Shown: piece after piece, positions 1 to 9,257 of the stretch
How the letters are laid out: the number at the start of each line of letters is the position of its first letter
Numbering within the stretch: the first letter of the stretch is position 1
DNA from: an uncultured Shimia sp.
GTDB lineage: Bacteria > Pseudomonadota > Alphaproteobacteria > Rhodobacterales > Rhodobacteraceae
DNA: 64,000 bases
Assembly (NCBI RefSeq): GCF_947498095.1
Contig: NZ_CANMJE010000003.1
Coordinates: 62,001-126,000 of the forward strand
Direction: 5' to 3'
The notes under the pieces: generated by a model
Told to the model about the DNA's origin: nothing
Database searches by the model: none
The model's input: the letters and a program-made list of their open reading frames with translations, nothing else
Program-made: the position numbers and the translations under genes

Positions 1-1
1 T

Positions 2-139
2 ATCGCCGCTACTCTGGCCACGGGCTTTGCCCGGACGATTCCCATGGTCGCCAGCCGTACAGGTGGCCGACGCGTTCTGACGTTGGTCTATGACAAGTCT
101 TTGGGCATGATGCGGGCGGTTGAACGGCTTGTGCCCTGA
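2..139 (+). CDS. C-terminal end of an unrecognised protein (partial)
   Basis: An open frame runs from the window edge to a TGA at 137-139 and gives about 45 residues ending in AVERLVP. Its codon use is like that of the following genes and there is no internal stop. It ends about 70 bases before the crotonase gene on the same strand, so the two may be co-transcribed. The visible tail carries no motif that I can assign to a family. It could be a non-coding frame by chance, but 45 codons without a stop at the edge, next to a same-strand gene, favour a real gene end. Confidence 0.45.
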   Translation: MAATLATGFARTIPMVASRTGGRRVLTLVYDKSLGMMRAVERLVP

Positions 140-207
140 CGTCAGGGTTTACGGGGCCGCGACCTTTGGCGAGACTACAGGTAATCTGAGCCACAGGAGC
201 CTGTCCC

Positions 208-999
208 ATGTCCCGCGTTTCCGTCGAAATTGAGAACCACATTGCCCGTGTCACGCTGACCCGAGCTGACAAGATGAACGCGCTGGATGGCGACATGATC
301 GACGCCATCATTGACGCGGGCGAGTCTTTGATTGGCAATGAAGATGTGCGCGTCGTTGTGTTGCAGGGCGAGGGCAAAGCCTTTTGTGCTGGGCTGGATG
401 TGATGAGTTTTGCTGCCATGGCCGCCAGCGATCCTGAAGAAATCGCAATGCCGCGCACGCACGGCGACAGCAACCGTTTTCAGCAGGTTGCGATGGTCTG
501 GCAAAAGGTTCCGGTTCCGGTGATTGCCGCGCTCAAGGGGGTAGCGTTCGGTGGTGGCTTCCAGTTGGCCATGGGCGCAGATATCCGGATTGCCGCCCCA
601 GACACAAAACTGGCGATCATGGAAATGAAATGGGGGCTGATCCCTGACATGGGTGGGATGGCGCTCTTGCCGTCGCTGGCGCGTTCGGACGTTATTCGCA
701 AGTTGACCTATACCGCGCAGCAGATCACTGCCGAACAGGCAGAAGCCTGGGGCCTGGTGACAGAATTGTCTGATGACCCCGAGGCTGCGGCGATGGAGCT
801 GGCCACCGAGATTGCGGGTAAAAGCCCTTCGGCGATCCGTACCGCAAAACGTCTGATTGGTTATGCCGAAGCCAACGCTGGTGACGTGGCAGCGGTCTTG
901 TTGGAAGAGAGCCGCGAACAGGTTGGCTTGATCGGCAAACCGCATCAGGTGGAAGTGATCGGCGCCAATCTTCAGAAACGCGCGCCGGTGTTTAAATAG
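208..999 (+). CDS. Enoyl-CoA hydratase/isomerase (crotonase) family protein
   Basis: This is a 263-residue crotonase-fold protein. It is expected to act on an acyl-CoA thioester in the cytoplasm, for example by hydration or isomerisation of a 2-enoyl-CoA in fatty-acid or aromatic-acid breakdown. The N-terminal part shows the family hallmarks: NALDGDMIDAI near residue 24, the first oxyanion-hole segment GEGKAFCAGLDV near residue 55, and the second oxyanion segment ALKGVAFGGGFQLAMGADI near residue 108. MKWGLIPDMGG follows near residue 147. The position that holds the catalytic Glu of true hydratases appears to be followed by an Asp (LIPDMGG), so the exact reaction is open. The ATG at 208 follows GAGCC with no strong ribosome site. 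Length matches the family. Nothing in the neighbourhood fixes the substrate. Confidence 0.88.
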   Translation: MSRVSVEIENHIARVTLTRADKMNALDGDMIDAIIDAGESLIGNEDVRVVVLQGEGKAFCAGLDVMSFAAMAASDPEEIAMPRTHGDSNRFQQVAMVWQKVPVPVIAALKGVAFGGGFQLAMGADIRIAAPDTKLAIMEMKWGLIPDMGGMALLPSLARSDVIRKLTYTAQQITAEQAEAWGLVTELSDDPEAAAMELATEIAGKSPSAIRTAKRLIGYAEANAGDVAAVLLEESREQVGLIGKPHQVEVIGANLQKRAPVFK

Positions 1000-1009
1000 G
1001 CGAGGCTGT

Positions 1010-1060
1010 GGGGGCGCTGCCCCTCTGGGCCGTTGGCCCATTCACCCCGGAGTATTTTTT
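1010..1060. terminator. Hairpins between convergent genes, with Rhodobacteraceae-type tail motif
   Basis: Two short perfect stems lie between the crotonase gene and the convergent DUF1992 gene: GGGGC/GCCCC around 1012-1023 and TGGGCC-GTT-GGCCCA at 1026-1040. They are followed by CACCCCGGAGTATTTTTT, ending in a run of T. The layout fits a bidirectional or rightward terminator. The CCCGGAGTATTTTT string is one I associate from memory with gene ends in Rhodobacteraceae. Confidence 0.55.
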
Positions 1061-1075
1061 CCAATATGAAGGGGC

Positions 1076-1402
1076 TTAGCGCAGGAATTTGCGGTAGGCT
1101 TCGCGCTCCATTTCATAGCGCAGCTGAAGGTCGGCGATTTTGGCCATCAGGTCTTTGCGCGCTGCTGGATCTGTGCAGTCGCGATACGCGGTGCGGGCGG
1201 CGTCTAATTCTTCTTTGAGGGCAAACTCGCGAGGCATGACGCCGGCCTCCGCCATGATCCGATGACCGACAGCAGTGGCCGGGTCTTCCAGCGCGTGGCG
1301 TTGGAGCAGGGGCTTGCCCTCACCTTCGAGGTTCGAAAGCACGCCCTCGGCTTCTGCATTTTTGATCTGACGTTCGAGCAGGTTTTTGAGCGCAGCAAAC
1401 AT
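1076..1402 (-). CDS. DUF1992 (DnaJ-C28-like conserved domain) small protein
   Basis: A 108-residue protein in which nearly the whole length matches the DUF1992 pattern: an N-terminal helix LERQIKNAEAEGVLSNLEGE, then GKPL, then a conserved charged helical tail ending KADLQLRYEMEREAYRKFL-like. The family is annotated as DnaJ homologue subfamily C member 28, conserved domain, although no J domain is present here. The function of the bacterial members is not established. It lies 4 bases downstream of the drug-exporter gene on the same strand and so is probably the last gene of a valS-exporter-DUF1992 transcription unit. The start is the ATG at 1402. No membrane segment or signal peptide is visible. 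Confidence 0.8.
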   Translation of the reverse strand: MFAALKNLLERQIKNAEAEGVLSNLEGEGKPLLQRHALEDPATAVGHRIMAEAGVMPREFALKEELDAARTAYRDCTDPAARKDLMAKIADLQLRYEMEREAYRKFLR

Positions 1403-1406
1403 GTCG

Positions 1407-2594
1407 CTACTTTAGTCTCAGGTAACGTCCCACAACAACGGTCAAAACGGCTCCGGCTCCAAACACGCCCATGGTCAGGTTCGCCGCCATGTGGGTGCCA
1501 TCATAAAGTGATGAGCTGATCATGGCCGCGAATGACCCGATGATCATCGTGCCGGCCCCCATGACTGAGGCCGCGAACCCGGGCATTTCCTTAGCCGGTT
1601 CCATGGCCGCGGCATAAGATGTGGGCAGGATGATCCCAAAGCAAAGGACATAGAGGCACACAACGCCCCAGAACACTTGAAGGGAGGGGGAAATGGCCAC
1701 TGTCAGCAGATTGACGGCTGCGGCAACCGCCAGCATCACCATGGCCACAGAGCCCACCTGCCGCAGGGAGATCCGTTTTAGCAATTGCCCCGCCAACAGC
1801 GCACCGCCGGTGTTGACCAGCGCCGCCAGAGCAAACAGAGCGCCAAAGGCTTCGGGCTCAACGCCATAGACAGTCTCAGTTATGATCGCGCTCACGGCCA
1901 TTAGCCCGGCATAGCCGCCGAAGGTCAGCCCTCCAGCAATCATCGGGACCAGAAAGCCGCTGTTGGTGAACAGATAGGCTCCTGCCTTGACCAGAAACCC
2001 GAAACTAAAACGTTCCGGGCGTCGCTGCCCGCCGGTTTCGGGGAGGACTTTCAGCGTGTAGGCCAGGAACACAAGGCCGAGAATTGTCAGGCTGACAAAA
2101 ATTGCGCGCCAAGAAAACAATACCAAGAGGCCCGATCCGAGCACAGGGGCAAACATTGTCCCGATGGTGAGAATGGCGCCAAGCACGGTCATCATCCGCG
2201 CGGCTTCATTGCCTTCGGCCACGTCGCGAACCATGGCGCGGGCAATCACAGGGGCGCCGCCCATCAAGCCTTGAATAAAACGCGCGGCGATCAGGATTTG
2301 AAAAGATGGGGCGAGGGCGCATGCCAGGCTGGCCACGGTAAAACCACTGAGTGACAGGATCAGCGCCCGGCGGCGTCCAAACGCGTCCGAGAACAGGCCC
2401 CAGAACAATTGCCCGATCGCGTAGGCGATGAAATAGACCCCGACCAGCATGGCGCCGTAACGGGGATCAACCCCGAAATAGCGCGCCACGACCGCCGTGG
2501 TGGGCAGCACGATGTCGACGGACACGGCCGTCAGGGCGGTGATCCCGCCCATAAAGATCACCGTGTCCGTGCGACTGAGCTTGTGCGAGCTCAC
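1407..2594 (-). CDS. Major facilitator superfamily exporter, Bcr/CflA drug-resistance type
   Basis: A 395-residue inner-membrane protein with about 12 hydrophobic segments spread over its whole length. After the first helix comes [20 protein letters not shown], the Bcr/CflA-type start of the MFS DHA1 family. The motif-A loop [19 protein letters not shown] follows near residue 63, with the G-x3-D-x2-GRR pattern. These transporters export small toxic molecules by proton antiport. The start codon overlaps the last four bases of valS in an ATGA arrangement, so translation is probably coupled to valS. That pairing with a housekeeping gene says little about substrate. Confidence 0.85.
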   Translation of the reverse strand: MSSHKLSRTDTVIFMGGITALTAVSVDIVLPTTAVVARYFGVDPRYGAMLVGVYFIAYAIGQLFWGLFSDAFGRRRALILSLSGFTVASLACALAPSFQILIAARFIQGLMGGAPVIARAMVRDVAEGNEAARMMTVLGAILTIGTMFAPVLGSGLLVLFSWRAIFVSLTILGLVFLAYTLKVLPETGGQRRPERFSFGFLVKAGAYLFTNSGFLVPMIAGGLTFGGYAGLMAVSAIITETVYGVEPEAFGALFALAALVNTGGALLAGQLLKRISLRQVGSVAMVMLAVAAAVNLLTVAISPSLQVFWGVVCLYVLCFGIILPTSYAAAMEPAKEMPGFAASVMGAGTMIIGSFAAMISSSLYDGTHMAANLTMGVFGAGAVLTVVVGRYLRLK

Positions 2595-5500
2595 CCGATT
2601 TCTGCCAGCCGTTCAAGCGCGGCTTTCAGTTTGGCTTCTTCTTCTTCGCGGGCTGCAAGGTTGCCACGGGCCTCTTCAACAACGTCTTCAGGGGCTGAGG
2701 CCACGAACTTGGCATTGTTCAACCGTCCACGCAGGCCGCCGAGTTCCTTGGCCAGCTTGCCAAGCGTTTTTTCCAACCGGGCTTTTTCTTCACCGACGTC
2801 GATGATGTCCGCCAACGGCAGACCAAAGGTGCCGCCCTCAACGGCGACGGTGGCGCAGCCTTTGGGAAATTCAGCGACATCTGTCAGGCTGTCGATACGT
2901 GCGAGCTTCAGGATCAATGCCTCGTTGCGCGCCCAGGCGGCTTTGCCGGCTGCGTCCAGTTCAGTGACCAGCATCGGCACTTTCAACCCCGCAGGAACAT
3001 GCATCTGTTGCCGGGTCGAACGCACGTTCTCGATGACAGAAATCACCCAGTTCATCTCGCGGTCGGCCTCGGGGTTCACCAGATCGCTGCCATAGGTTGG
3101 CCAATCACGATGCACCAGCATGCCATCGCGGCTTGCGGTCACGCCCCACAGCTCTTCGGTGACAAACGGCATGATCGGGTGCAACAGGATCAGGCATTGA
3201 TCCAGCACCCAGCCCATCGTGGCGCGGGTTTCGGCCAACACGGCCGCATCGTCGCTGTTCAACAGCGGTTTGGAGAATTCCACATACCAATCGCAGACCT
3301 TGCCCCAGACAAAGGCATAAAGCGCATTGGCAGCATCGTTGAAGCGATAGGCCTCAAGCGCTGCGTCCACCTCTTCGCGCACCTTGGCGGTTTCACCGAT
3401 GATCCATTGGTTCACTGTGGCAGTCGCGTCGGGGGCGCCTGCCGCAGGTGCGCCGCCCTCGTAAACTTCGTTCATCTCGGCAAAGCGCACGGCGTTCCAG
3501 ATTTTGGTGCCGAAGTTGCGATAGCCTTTGATGCGTTCCATGTCGAGCTTCAGTACACCGCCCAGAGCGGCCATCGCCGCCGAGGAAAAACGCAGCGCGT
3601 CGGCGCCGTATTCGTCAATGATGTCGAGCGGGTCCATGACGTTGCCGGTGGATTTTGACATCTTCTTTCCCTTGGCGTCGCGCACGAGACCATGCAGGTA
3701 TACTGTGTCGAACGGGATCTGATCTACGACAGCCAGCTGCATCATCATCATCCGCGCAACCCAGAAGAACAGAATGTCCTGCCCAGTCACAAGGTCCGAC
3801 GTCGGGAAGTATTTCTGCAACTCCGGTGTGTCTTCTGGCCAACCCAGCGTGCCGATGGGCCAGAGACCGGAAGAGAACCACGTGTCGAGCACGTCGGGGT
3901 CGCGCCAGACGGGGTAAACCAGTTTGGTCGGATCCTGAGATACTTCGTACGCTGCCAGAGATGCCGCGAATTTCTGCACTGCTTCGTTGCGGTCTGCGAC
4001 CTCGACCACAGTGGCGTTGTTAAGGGGCGTCGGCAGGCGCGCTTCGTCATCGGCAAAACGGGTTTTCACGTCGTCAAAGGAGGCGGCGCAGTGGTGGGTC
4101 TCATCGCCAACAACAAGTTGCTGGTCCGCAAGCAGGCGGCCGATTTCGACCAGATCAAGAACACCGTCGCCTTCGTCGTCATATACGCCGGGCGCCTTAA
4201 GGTTCAAACCATACCAAACTGGAATCTGGTGTCCCCACCACAGCTGGCGCGAGATACACCAGGGCTCGATGTTCTCCAGCCAGTGGAAATACACTTTCTC
4301 ACCGCTCTCGGGCAGGATTTTCACGGTGCCATCACGCACGGCATCCAGTGCCGGGCCCACAATCTTGTCAGCGTCGACAAACCATTGGTCCGTCAGCATC
4401 GGTTCAATGACAACCTTGGAACGGTCACCAAAGGGCTGCATCACGGGTTTGTTTTCAACAAATGGTTCCATCACAGAGACGTCTTCGCCGCTTTCCGGAT
4501 CGGTCTTGGTCACGGCGCGCATCACGGCCAGACCCTCGGAGGTGATCTGCTGTACCACCCGTTCGCGCGCGTCAAAGCGATCCAATCCGCGCAGTTCGTC
4601 AGGGATCAGGTTCACGGCGTCGGCTTCGTTCTCAGACAGGATGCGTTCGCCCTTGGCCACGGACATCGCCAATGTGGCAGCGTCGGCATAAGGCTCACCG
4701 TCGGCCCGCATGTGGCCTTTGGTGTCCATCAGGCGGTACATCGGGATGCCGCCGCGTTTGGCGACCTGATAGTCGTTGAAGTCATGCGCACCGGTAATCT
4801 TCACAGCACCCGAGCCAAAGTCTTTGTCTGGGTATTCGTCGGTAATAATCGGGATCAGGCGGCGATGCTCTTTCGGACCCACGGGGATCTCGCACAGCTT
4901 GCCAACGATGGGCGCGTAACGCTCGTCCGAAGGGTGTACTGCCACCGCACCGTCGCCCAGCATGGTTTCGGGGCGGGTGGTGGCGATCGAAATGTAGTCC
5001 CGCTCTTCTTCCAGAGTGACGTTGCCATCTTCATCCTTCTCGACATAGGTATAGGTCGCGCCACCTGCGAGCGGGTACTTGAAGTGCCACATGTGGCCGG
5101 CGACTTCGATGTTCTCAACCTCGAGATCTGAAATCGCGGTTTCAAAATGCGGGTCCCAGTTCACCAACCGCTTGCCGCGGTAGATGAAGCCCTTGTTGTA
5201 CATATCGACAAAGACCTTGAGCACGGCGTCGTGGAAGTTGCCGCCTGCCACGTCTTCGGGCGCACCCGGCGCGCCGGACATGGTAAAGGCCTCGCGCGAC
5301 CAGTCGCAGGAGGCGCCAAGGCGTTTCAGCTGGTTGACGATGGTGCCGCCGGACTCGGCCTTCCATTCCCAGACTTTCTCAAGGAACTTTTCGCGGCCCA
5401 ACTCGCGGCGCGAGGGCTGCTGGGTTTCGGCCAGTTTGCGTTCCACAACCATTTGCGTGGCAATCCCTGCGTGGTCGGTGCCAGGTTGCCAGAGTGTGTC

Positions 5501-5725
5501 GAATCCCTGCATCCGCTTCCAGCGCATCAGGATATCCTGCAGCGTGTTGTTGAACGCGTGACCCATGTGCAGAACGCCCGTGACGTTTGGCGGAGGGATC
5601 ATGATGCAATAGGTGCTGGCACCCGGTTTCGCATTTGCGCCTGCGGTAAAGCAGCCAGCCTTTTCCCAAGCCGCATAAAGCCGGCCTTCGGCCTCGGCTG
5701 CATCAAAGGTTTTTTCCATCGCCAT
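2591..5725 (-). CDS. valS: Valine--tRNA ligase
   Basis: A 1044-residue class I aminoacyl-tRNA synthetase that charges tRNA-Val in the cytoplasm. The HIGH-type signature is seen as [14 protein letters not shown] near residue 44 and the KMSKS loop as [10 protein letters not shown] near residue 700. The large editing (CP1) insertion lies between them, with [17 protein letters not shown] near residue 260. The C-terminal anticodon-binding helices are followed by an arm rich in Glu, Lys and Arg ([19 protein letters not shown]), the tRNA-binding coiled coil typical of ValRS. The protein is somewhat longer than the E. coli enzyme (951 residues), with extra residues in the editing region. The start is the ATG at 5725. 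It is first in an apparent unit with the exporter and the DUF1992 gene. Confidence 0.97.
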   Translation of the reverse strand: MAMEKTFDAAEAEGRLYAAWEKAGCFTAGANAKPGASTYCIMIPPPNVTGVLHMGHAFNNTLQDILMRWKRMQGFDTLWQPGTDHAGIATQMVVERKLAETQQPSRRELGREKFLEKVWEWKAESGGTIVNQLKRLGASCDWSREAFTMSGAPGAPEDVAGGNFHDAVLKVFVDMYNKGFIYRGKRLVNWDPHFETAISDLEVENIEVAGHMWHFKYPLAGGATYTYVEKDEDGNVTLEEERDYISIATTRPETMLGDGAVAVHPSDERYAPIVGKLCEIPVGPKEHRRLIPIITDEYPDKDFGSGAVKITGAHDFNDYQVAKRGGIPMYRLMDTKGHMRADGEPYADAATLAMSVAKGERILSENEADAVNLIPDELRGLDRFDARERVVQQITSEGLAVMRAVTKTDPESGEDVSVMEPFVENKPVMQPFGDRSKVVIEPMLTDQWFVDADKIVGPALDAVRDGTVKILPESGEKVYFHWLENIEPWCISRQLWWGHQIPVWYGLNLKAPGVYDDEGDGVLDLVEIGRLLADQQLVVGDETHHCAASFDDVKTRFADDEARLPTPLNNATVVEVADRNEAVQKFAASLAAYEVSQDPTKLVYPVWRDPDVLDTWFSSGLWPIGTLGWPEDTPELQKYFPTSDLVTGQDILFFWVARMMMMQLAVVDQIPFDTVYLHGLVRDAKGKKMSKSTGNVMDPLDIIDEYGADALRFSSAAMAALGGVLKLDMERIKGYRNFGTKIWNAVRFAEMNEVYEGGAPAAGAPDATATVNQWIIGETAKVREEVDAALEAYRFNDAANALYAFVWGKVCDWYVEFSKPLLNSDDAAVLAETRATMGWVLDQCLILLHPIMPFVTEELWGVTASRDGMLVHRDWPTYGSDLVNPEADREMNWVISVIENVRSTRQQMHVPAGLKVPMLVTELDAAGKAAWARNEALILKLARIDSLTDVAEFPKGCATVAVEGGTFGLPLADIIDVGEEKARLEKTLGKLAKELGGLRGRLNNAKFVASAPEDVVEEARGNLAAREEEEAKLKAALERLAEIG

Positions 5726-5740
5726 CGGTCATGATCCTGC

Positions 5741-5763
5741 GTTCGTCAACGTGTTTGACGAAC
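5741..5763. repeat. Perfect inverted repeat just upstream of valS
   Basis: GTTCGTCAA at 5741-5749 and TTGACGAAC at 5755-5763 form a perfect 9-base inverted repeat with a 5-base loop, 15 bases upstream of the valS start codon. It could form an RNA hairpin in the valS leader or be a protein-binding palindrome. It has no T run on either strand, so it is a poor intrinsic terminator for the upstream LytTR gene. Confidence 0.5.
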
Positions 5764-5821
5764 CCTCTACCCAATAGAGGCATAAAGGGAAAGGCAGCAG
5801 CCGCCTTAATCGCAGGAATTG

Positions 5822-6583
5822 TTAGTCGGGTACATCGACCTTTGGAGTCATCTCGCGGACCTTTATGGCAAATGAGCGTGACACCGGCAAAGTACGTCCG
5901 TCATTCAGATGCACCACGAGCCGGTTGTTTTCACGACTGGTGCCACTAAAGGCACGCGCCGCGATCCAATGCGATCGGTGCACTTGCTGGCCGGGGTAAT
6001 CGCGCAGTTCTTCCAGTGCATCACCCAGTCTCATATGGATCAGATCGCGTCCTTTTGTTGTGGTGACCTCGACATAGTGATCTTGCGAGGACAGGGACAG
6101 CAGGTCGGTCCCCAATTGCGGTGGCAGGCGCTTCATGAAGATCATGTAGCTTGGGACTTTCACCGGCTGGGTGAGCCTTGGACGTACATAGGCGATCATT
6201 GTGCCGCCAATCACGAGGCAAACAAAGGCAACATACAAAAAAACATGTGGCTTCAGAAATGGTCCATCTCCGGGCCGGAATACCTCTTCCAAGACGAGAA
6301 CAACCAATGCGGTTGGCGGGGCTGCGATCATGATCGACAGAGCAAGGCGCAGGATTGGAGATTCGTAGTGCAGTAAACCTTTGCGGCGCATCGTCATGAT
6401 CGATGCTGAGACAAACACCCACCCAGCGCCAATCGCCAAAGTCCAATAGATCAGCCGCATCCAGAAAGCCAAATCGAACGTCCCGAACGGTCCAAGCGTG
6501 GCGAATGTGCCTGTGGCAAGTACATAGGCTGCCGCCTGCTCAGGTAAGTGCCACAGTGGTCGTTGGGTGTTCGTAGATTGCAT
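5822..6583 (-). CDS. Membrane-anchored LytTR-family transcriptional regulator
   Basis: A 253-residue protein with four hydrophobic segments in the first 140 residues, followed by a LytTR DNA-binding domain over roughly the last 100. The domain shows LLSLSSQDHYVEVTTTKG, then MRLGDALEEL, then GQQVHRSHWIAARAF and the closing strand LPVSRSFAIKVRE, all standard LytTR features. It has no receiver domain, so it would sense a signal through or in the membrane rather than by phosphorylation. The ATG at 6583 is preferred. A longer reading from a TTG at 6628 would add 15 residues lacking family features. It is divergent from the two small membrane-protein genes that follow, which are candidate targets. 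Confidence 0.85.
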   Translation of the reverse strand: MQSTNTQRPLWHLPEQAAAYVLATGTFATLGPFGTFDLAFWMRLIYWTLAIGAGWVFVSASIMTMRRKGLLHYESPILRLALSIMIAAPPTALVVLVLEEVFRPGDGPFLKPHVFLYVAFVCLVIGGTMIAYVRPRLTQPVKVPSYMIFMKRLPPQLGTDLLSLSSQDHYVEVTTTKGRDLIHMRLGDALEELRDYPGQQVHRSHWIAARAFSGTSRENNRLVVHLNDGRTLPVSRSFAIKVREMTPKVDVPD

Positions 6584-6691
6584 CGGCTTGTCGTTCACGA
6601 AGTGTCGCTCTCGTTTCACGTCACACAACTTGTTCTGTCGCGCTGCGGCTGCGATGGCAAGCGCAAACAGACTTCCAGAAAGGGATCACAG

Positions 6692-6784
6692 ATGGGAATG
6701 GGATGGATCATGATGATCGTCGTTGGCGGTCTGGCTAATTGGCTGGTGGGCCGGCTGACCGGTTTGAAACTGCGTAAGGGCTGA
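6692..6784 (+). CDS. Very small membrane protein (30 residues)
   Basis: The ATG at 6692 opens a 30-residue frame, MGMGWIMMIVVGGLANWLVG, then RLTGLKLRKG. It has one hydrophobic helix and a basic C-terminus. AGAAAGGGATCAC just upstream supplies a plausible ribosome site. The stop lies 4 bases before the next ATG, so the two genes are probably translated together. The pattern recalls the first helix of GlsB/YeaQ/YmgE-type membrane proteins, but it is too short for assignment. Confidence 0.5.
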   Translation: MGMGWIMMIVVGGLANWLVGRLTGLKLRKG

Positions 6785-6788
6785 GGCG

Positions 6789-7283
6789 ATGGTTTTTTCT
6801 ATTATCGAAGGTGCGCCGCTCTGGGTTTGGCCGGTTCTGGCCTTTTTGGTTTGGACAGGCCTGCGCGCCACCTCCGAGCGGGTCGTCACAGCATGGCCTC
6901 TATATGTGATGCCCTTTATCGGCGTTTTGTCCGTCAATGCTGTCGCCGGACTGCCCCCAGCCTCGGGACTTTGGGCGATTTTCGCAGTGGCCTATCTATT
7001 GGGCGGCGTTCTGGGGTTTCGTTATCAGTCCCCTCGGGTCTACGGAAAACACGACGGCCAGGTTCGATTGGCAGGGGAATGGTTGACCTTTGCGGTTCTG
7101 ATGGCGGTGTTCTGGATGAATTTCGCCGGTGGTGTCGCGCAGGCAATTTCGCCTGATGTTTATGCGTCCGCGGCTTTCACGCTGACCTTTACCGCAATCG
7201 CCGGTCTTGCCGCCGGTTCGTTCTGCGGCCGCGCGATTTGCACATGGCGTATTGAGCCGAACAGCAAGAGCATGCCAGCCTAA
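6789..7283 (+). CDS. Multi-span membrane protein, DUF6622-like
   Basis: A 164-residue protein with about five hydrophobic helices. The opening, EGAPLWVWPVLAFLVWTGLR, is like that of a family of small proteobacterial integral membrane proteins that I recall as DUF6622. That assignment is from memory and uncertain. No catalytic motif is visible. The gene sits directly behind the 30-residue membrane peptide and is divergent from the LytTR regulator. In other bacteria LytTR regulators often control nearby membrane proteins, so regulation by that neighbour is a reasonable inference. Confidence 0.7.
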   Translation: MVFSIIEGAPLWVWPVLAFLVWTGLRATSERVVTAWPLYVMPFIGVLSVNAVAGLPPASGLWAIFAVAYLLGGVLGFRYQSPRVYGKHDGQVRLAGEWLTFAVLMAVFWMNFAGGVAQAISPDVYASAAFTLTFTAIAGLAAGSFCGRAICTWRIEPNSKSMPA

Positions 7284-7287
7284 CGCA

Positions 7288-7318
7288 TGTGCCGCCCGCG
7301 ACCTTCATGGGCGGCACA
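7288..7318. terminator. Hairpin between convergent genes
   Basis: TGTGCCGCCC (7288-7297) and GGGCGGCACA (7309-7318) form a perfect 10-base stem with an 11-base loop, placed between the ends of the membrane-protein gene and the convergent oxygenase gene. There is no T run, so it may end transcription only in part or protect mRNA ends from both sides. Confidence 0.6.
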
Positions 7319-7330
7319 CAGGGATCAATA

Positions 7331-8206
7331 TCAACCGTAGACAGAAGCCTTATTTGTGCCCGCCATAATTACTTTGTTCTGATGCTCGCGTATGCGCTCG
7401 TAAAGCGCCAGTGCTTCGGTTGAAAACCACTCGGAGGCGGGCGGGTAATGGGTGAAATTGCCTTTTGTATCTGTCCCCCGCACCGGGATCGCAAAATCAC
7501 CACCGCCGTGTTCCTGCACGACCTCTGGAGTTAAGTACCGGATGACCGCTGCGATGCGCCGGTCATCTGACACGTTTGGTCCTGATCCATGAACCGTCAA
7601 ACCGTGATGCAGTGACATTTGACCCGGATGCAGCTCAATCGCGATCCTGTCTTCGGGCGCGATGTCGACGGCAATCTCTTGTCCGCGAGACAAGAGATTG
7701 TTGGTATCGTCCCGGTCCTCGTGAGGCAGGATGGCATTCTTGTGGCTCCCGGCAACAAAATCCATGCATCCGGACTCTGGCGTTGCCGGAGACAAAGGCA
7801 CCCAGGCCGTCAGCAAGCCGTCTATCGCCCCCATACCCCAATAGGTCAGGTCCTGGTGCATCGCGACCTTGGCCGCCGTTCCCGGTTCTTTAACAAAGAA
7901 CTCCACAGCGTATAGCAGAACGTCCGGTCCCAACACCGTTTCAACCACGTCCAGAATGGCCGGATGAGAGCCGACTTCCCAAGCCAGCGGCATCACGCAT
8001 TGTGCATTTTGCCGCTTGTAGGTCATCAGCGGGCGCGGCAGGTCTGCTGCCAACCAATCACGCTCCATTTGTTCATAGGCGGTCCGCCATTTCAAAGCCG
8101 TCTCAACCGGCACAGCCGGGATTGGGAACAAGAAACCGTCTTGCCAATACTGCGAGATTTGTTTGGTCGAAGGGCGACCTGCTTCCAGAGTAATCGACGG
8201 GAGCAT
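7331..8206 (-). CDS. Phytanoyl-CoA dioxygenase (PhyH) family protein
   Basis: A 291-residue Fe(II)/2-oxoglutarate-dependent oxygenase of the PhyH family. The metal-binding HxD pair is seen in AMHQDLTYWG near residue 117, and the distal His in LHHGLTVHGSGPN near residue 200, followed by RRIAAVIRY, which supplies the Arg that usually binds 2-oxoglutarate. These enzymes hydroxylate small organic substrates, which in marine bacteria include osmolytes and modified lipids. The substrate cannot be read from the sequence. The ATG at 8206 follows AAAGGAC at a spacing of 7 bases; a TTG at 8212 is also possible. The gene is divergent from a LysR regulator that probably controls it. Confidence 0.87.
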   Translation of the reverse strand: MLPSITLEAGRPSTKQISQYWQDGFLFPIPAVPVETALKWRTAYEQMERDWLAADLPRPLMTYKRQNAQCVMPLAWEVGSHPAILDVVETVLGPDVLLYAVEFFVKEPGTAAKVAMHQDLTYWGMGAIDGLLTAWVPLSPATPESGCMDFVAGSHKNAILPHEDRDDTNNLLSRGQEIAVDIAPEDRIAIELHPGQMSLHHGLTVHGSGPNVSDDRRIAAVIRYLTPEVVQEHGGGDFAIPVRGTDTKGNFTHYPPASEWFSTEALALYERIREHQNKVIMAGTNKASVYG

Positions 8207-8320
8207 ACACAAGTCCTTTCGCGTTCGCGTTTGCGTTCGCCAATGACACTAGCGTGGGGATCGAAAAACAAAGCACGGTGAGTGTTGCGGGATAGGCTAA
8301 GTTTTTCTTATCCTTGTCGC

Positions 8321-9217
8321 ATGCAAGGTCGAATCCCCTCTCTCAACTGGCTGCGTGTTTTTGAAGCTGCCGCGCGCACGGAAAGCTTTGCGCGTGCCGC
8401 GGTGCAGCTCAATATGTCACCCGCTGCAGTCAGTCAGCAGGTCAAAGCGCTGGAGGATCGGTTGGGCGTGCCGCTGTTCCATCGTCGGGCGCAGGCTGTG
8501 GTTCTGACCGAGGCGGGGCGCGCTTATCTGCCACCGGTGCAACAGGCACTGTTGACGTTGGAAGGGGCTACCGAGGCCATTTTTGGGCAAAGCCCGTCTC
8601 AAGCGCTCTACGTGCAGTCGGTTCTGATTTTTGCACATGGGTTACTCACCCGGGGGATGGCCGAGTTCGAAGCGCTGCATCCGGGCATCTCGGTTCTGTT
8701 GTCGACCGGCATCACCGAGCGTGACTTTACTCAAGGCTTCAGCGATCTCAGGATCATTTTCGGAAATCCTCATTATTACGGCGCGGAGAGTGACAAGCTG
8801 TTGGAAGAACAGCTGTATCCCGTCGCGCCACCTGACCTTGCGGCGTCCATTTCGCAGGCGACCGATCTTCTGGAACATCCCCTGATTGAAGTGGCGACAC
8901 ATCGGTCTGGCTGGTTTCAGTTGTTGGACGAACTGCGCGTTCCACCCGGCAAGCGCACCATGATTCATGCCGACAGCACTGTAATGTCCATGGCAATGGC
9001 GCGTGAGGGGCGTGGGATTGCTCTGGCGCGTGCACCAGCGTCGGACAAAGCGATGCAAGAGGCAGGCTTGGTGCCTTGCCTGCCAGGTGTCTCAGTTGCG
9101 GGAACCGAGGCCTATCACCTCGTCTATGACTCGCGTGTGGCGCTAAGGCCGCCAGCGCGCCGGTTTCGCGAGTGGCTATTGGATTGGGTGGCACGCGAGG
9201 GATGGGCGGGCGCATAA
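8321..9217 (+). CDS. LysR-family transcriptional regulator (GcvA-like)
   Basis: A 298-residue LysR regulator. The N-terminal winged helix-turn-helix is clear: PSLNWLRVFEAAARTESFAR, then AAVQLNMSPAAVSQQVKALE, then LGVPLFHRR. A substrate-binding-like effector domain fills the rest. The P-S-L-x-W/A-L-R-x-F-E-A-A-A start is typical of the GcvA subgroup. The ATG at 8321 is preferred over the GTG at 8282 because it places the domain start at the normal distance. The gene is divergent from the PhyH oxygenase gene, with about 115 bases between starts, the usual layout for a LysR regulator and its target. Confidence 0.9.
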   Translation: MQGRIPSLNWLRVFEAAARTESFARAAVQLNMSPAAVSQQVKALEDRLGVPLFHRRAQAVVLTEAGRAYLPPVQQALLTLEGATEAIFGQSPSQALYVQSVLIFAHGLLTRGMAEFEALHPGISVLLSTGITERDFTQGFSDLRIIFGNPHYYGAESDKLLEEQLYPVAPPDLAASISQATDLLEHPLIEVATHRSGWFQLLDELRVPPGKRTMIHADSTVMSMAMAREGRGIALARAPASDKAMQEAGLVPCLPGVSVAGTEAYHLVYDSRVALRPPARRFREWLLDWVAREGWAGA

Positions 9218-9231
9218 GCGATACGCCCGCC
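9205..9231. terminator. Hairpin at the end of the LysR gene
   Basis: GGCGGGCG (9205-9212) and CGCCCGCC (9224-9231) form a perfect 8-base stem that spans the LysR stop codon. It lies between two convergent genes (LysR and the metallo-hydrolase). No T run follows, so its strength as a terminator is uncertain. Confidence 0.5.
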
Positions 9232-9257
9232 TCTGAAAGTCTTGGTCAGCGATTTCC

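Noticed and set aside
175-1041. 288-residue open frame on the minus strand over the crotonase gene
   Set aside because: Antisense to a gene with clear crotonase motifs; its own product is rich in His, Arg and Gln, as usual for such shadows.
3692-5131. 479-residue open frame on the plus strand inside valS
   Set aside because: It is fully antisense to valS, whose motifs are complete; the frame is a by-product of high G+C codon use and has no family features.
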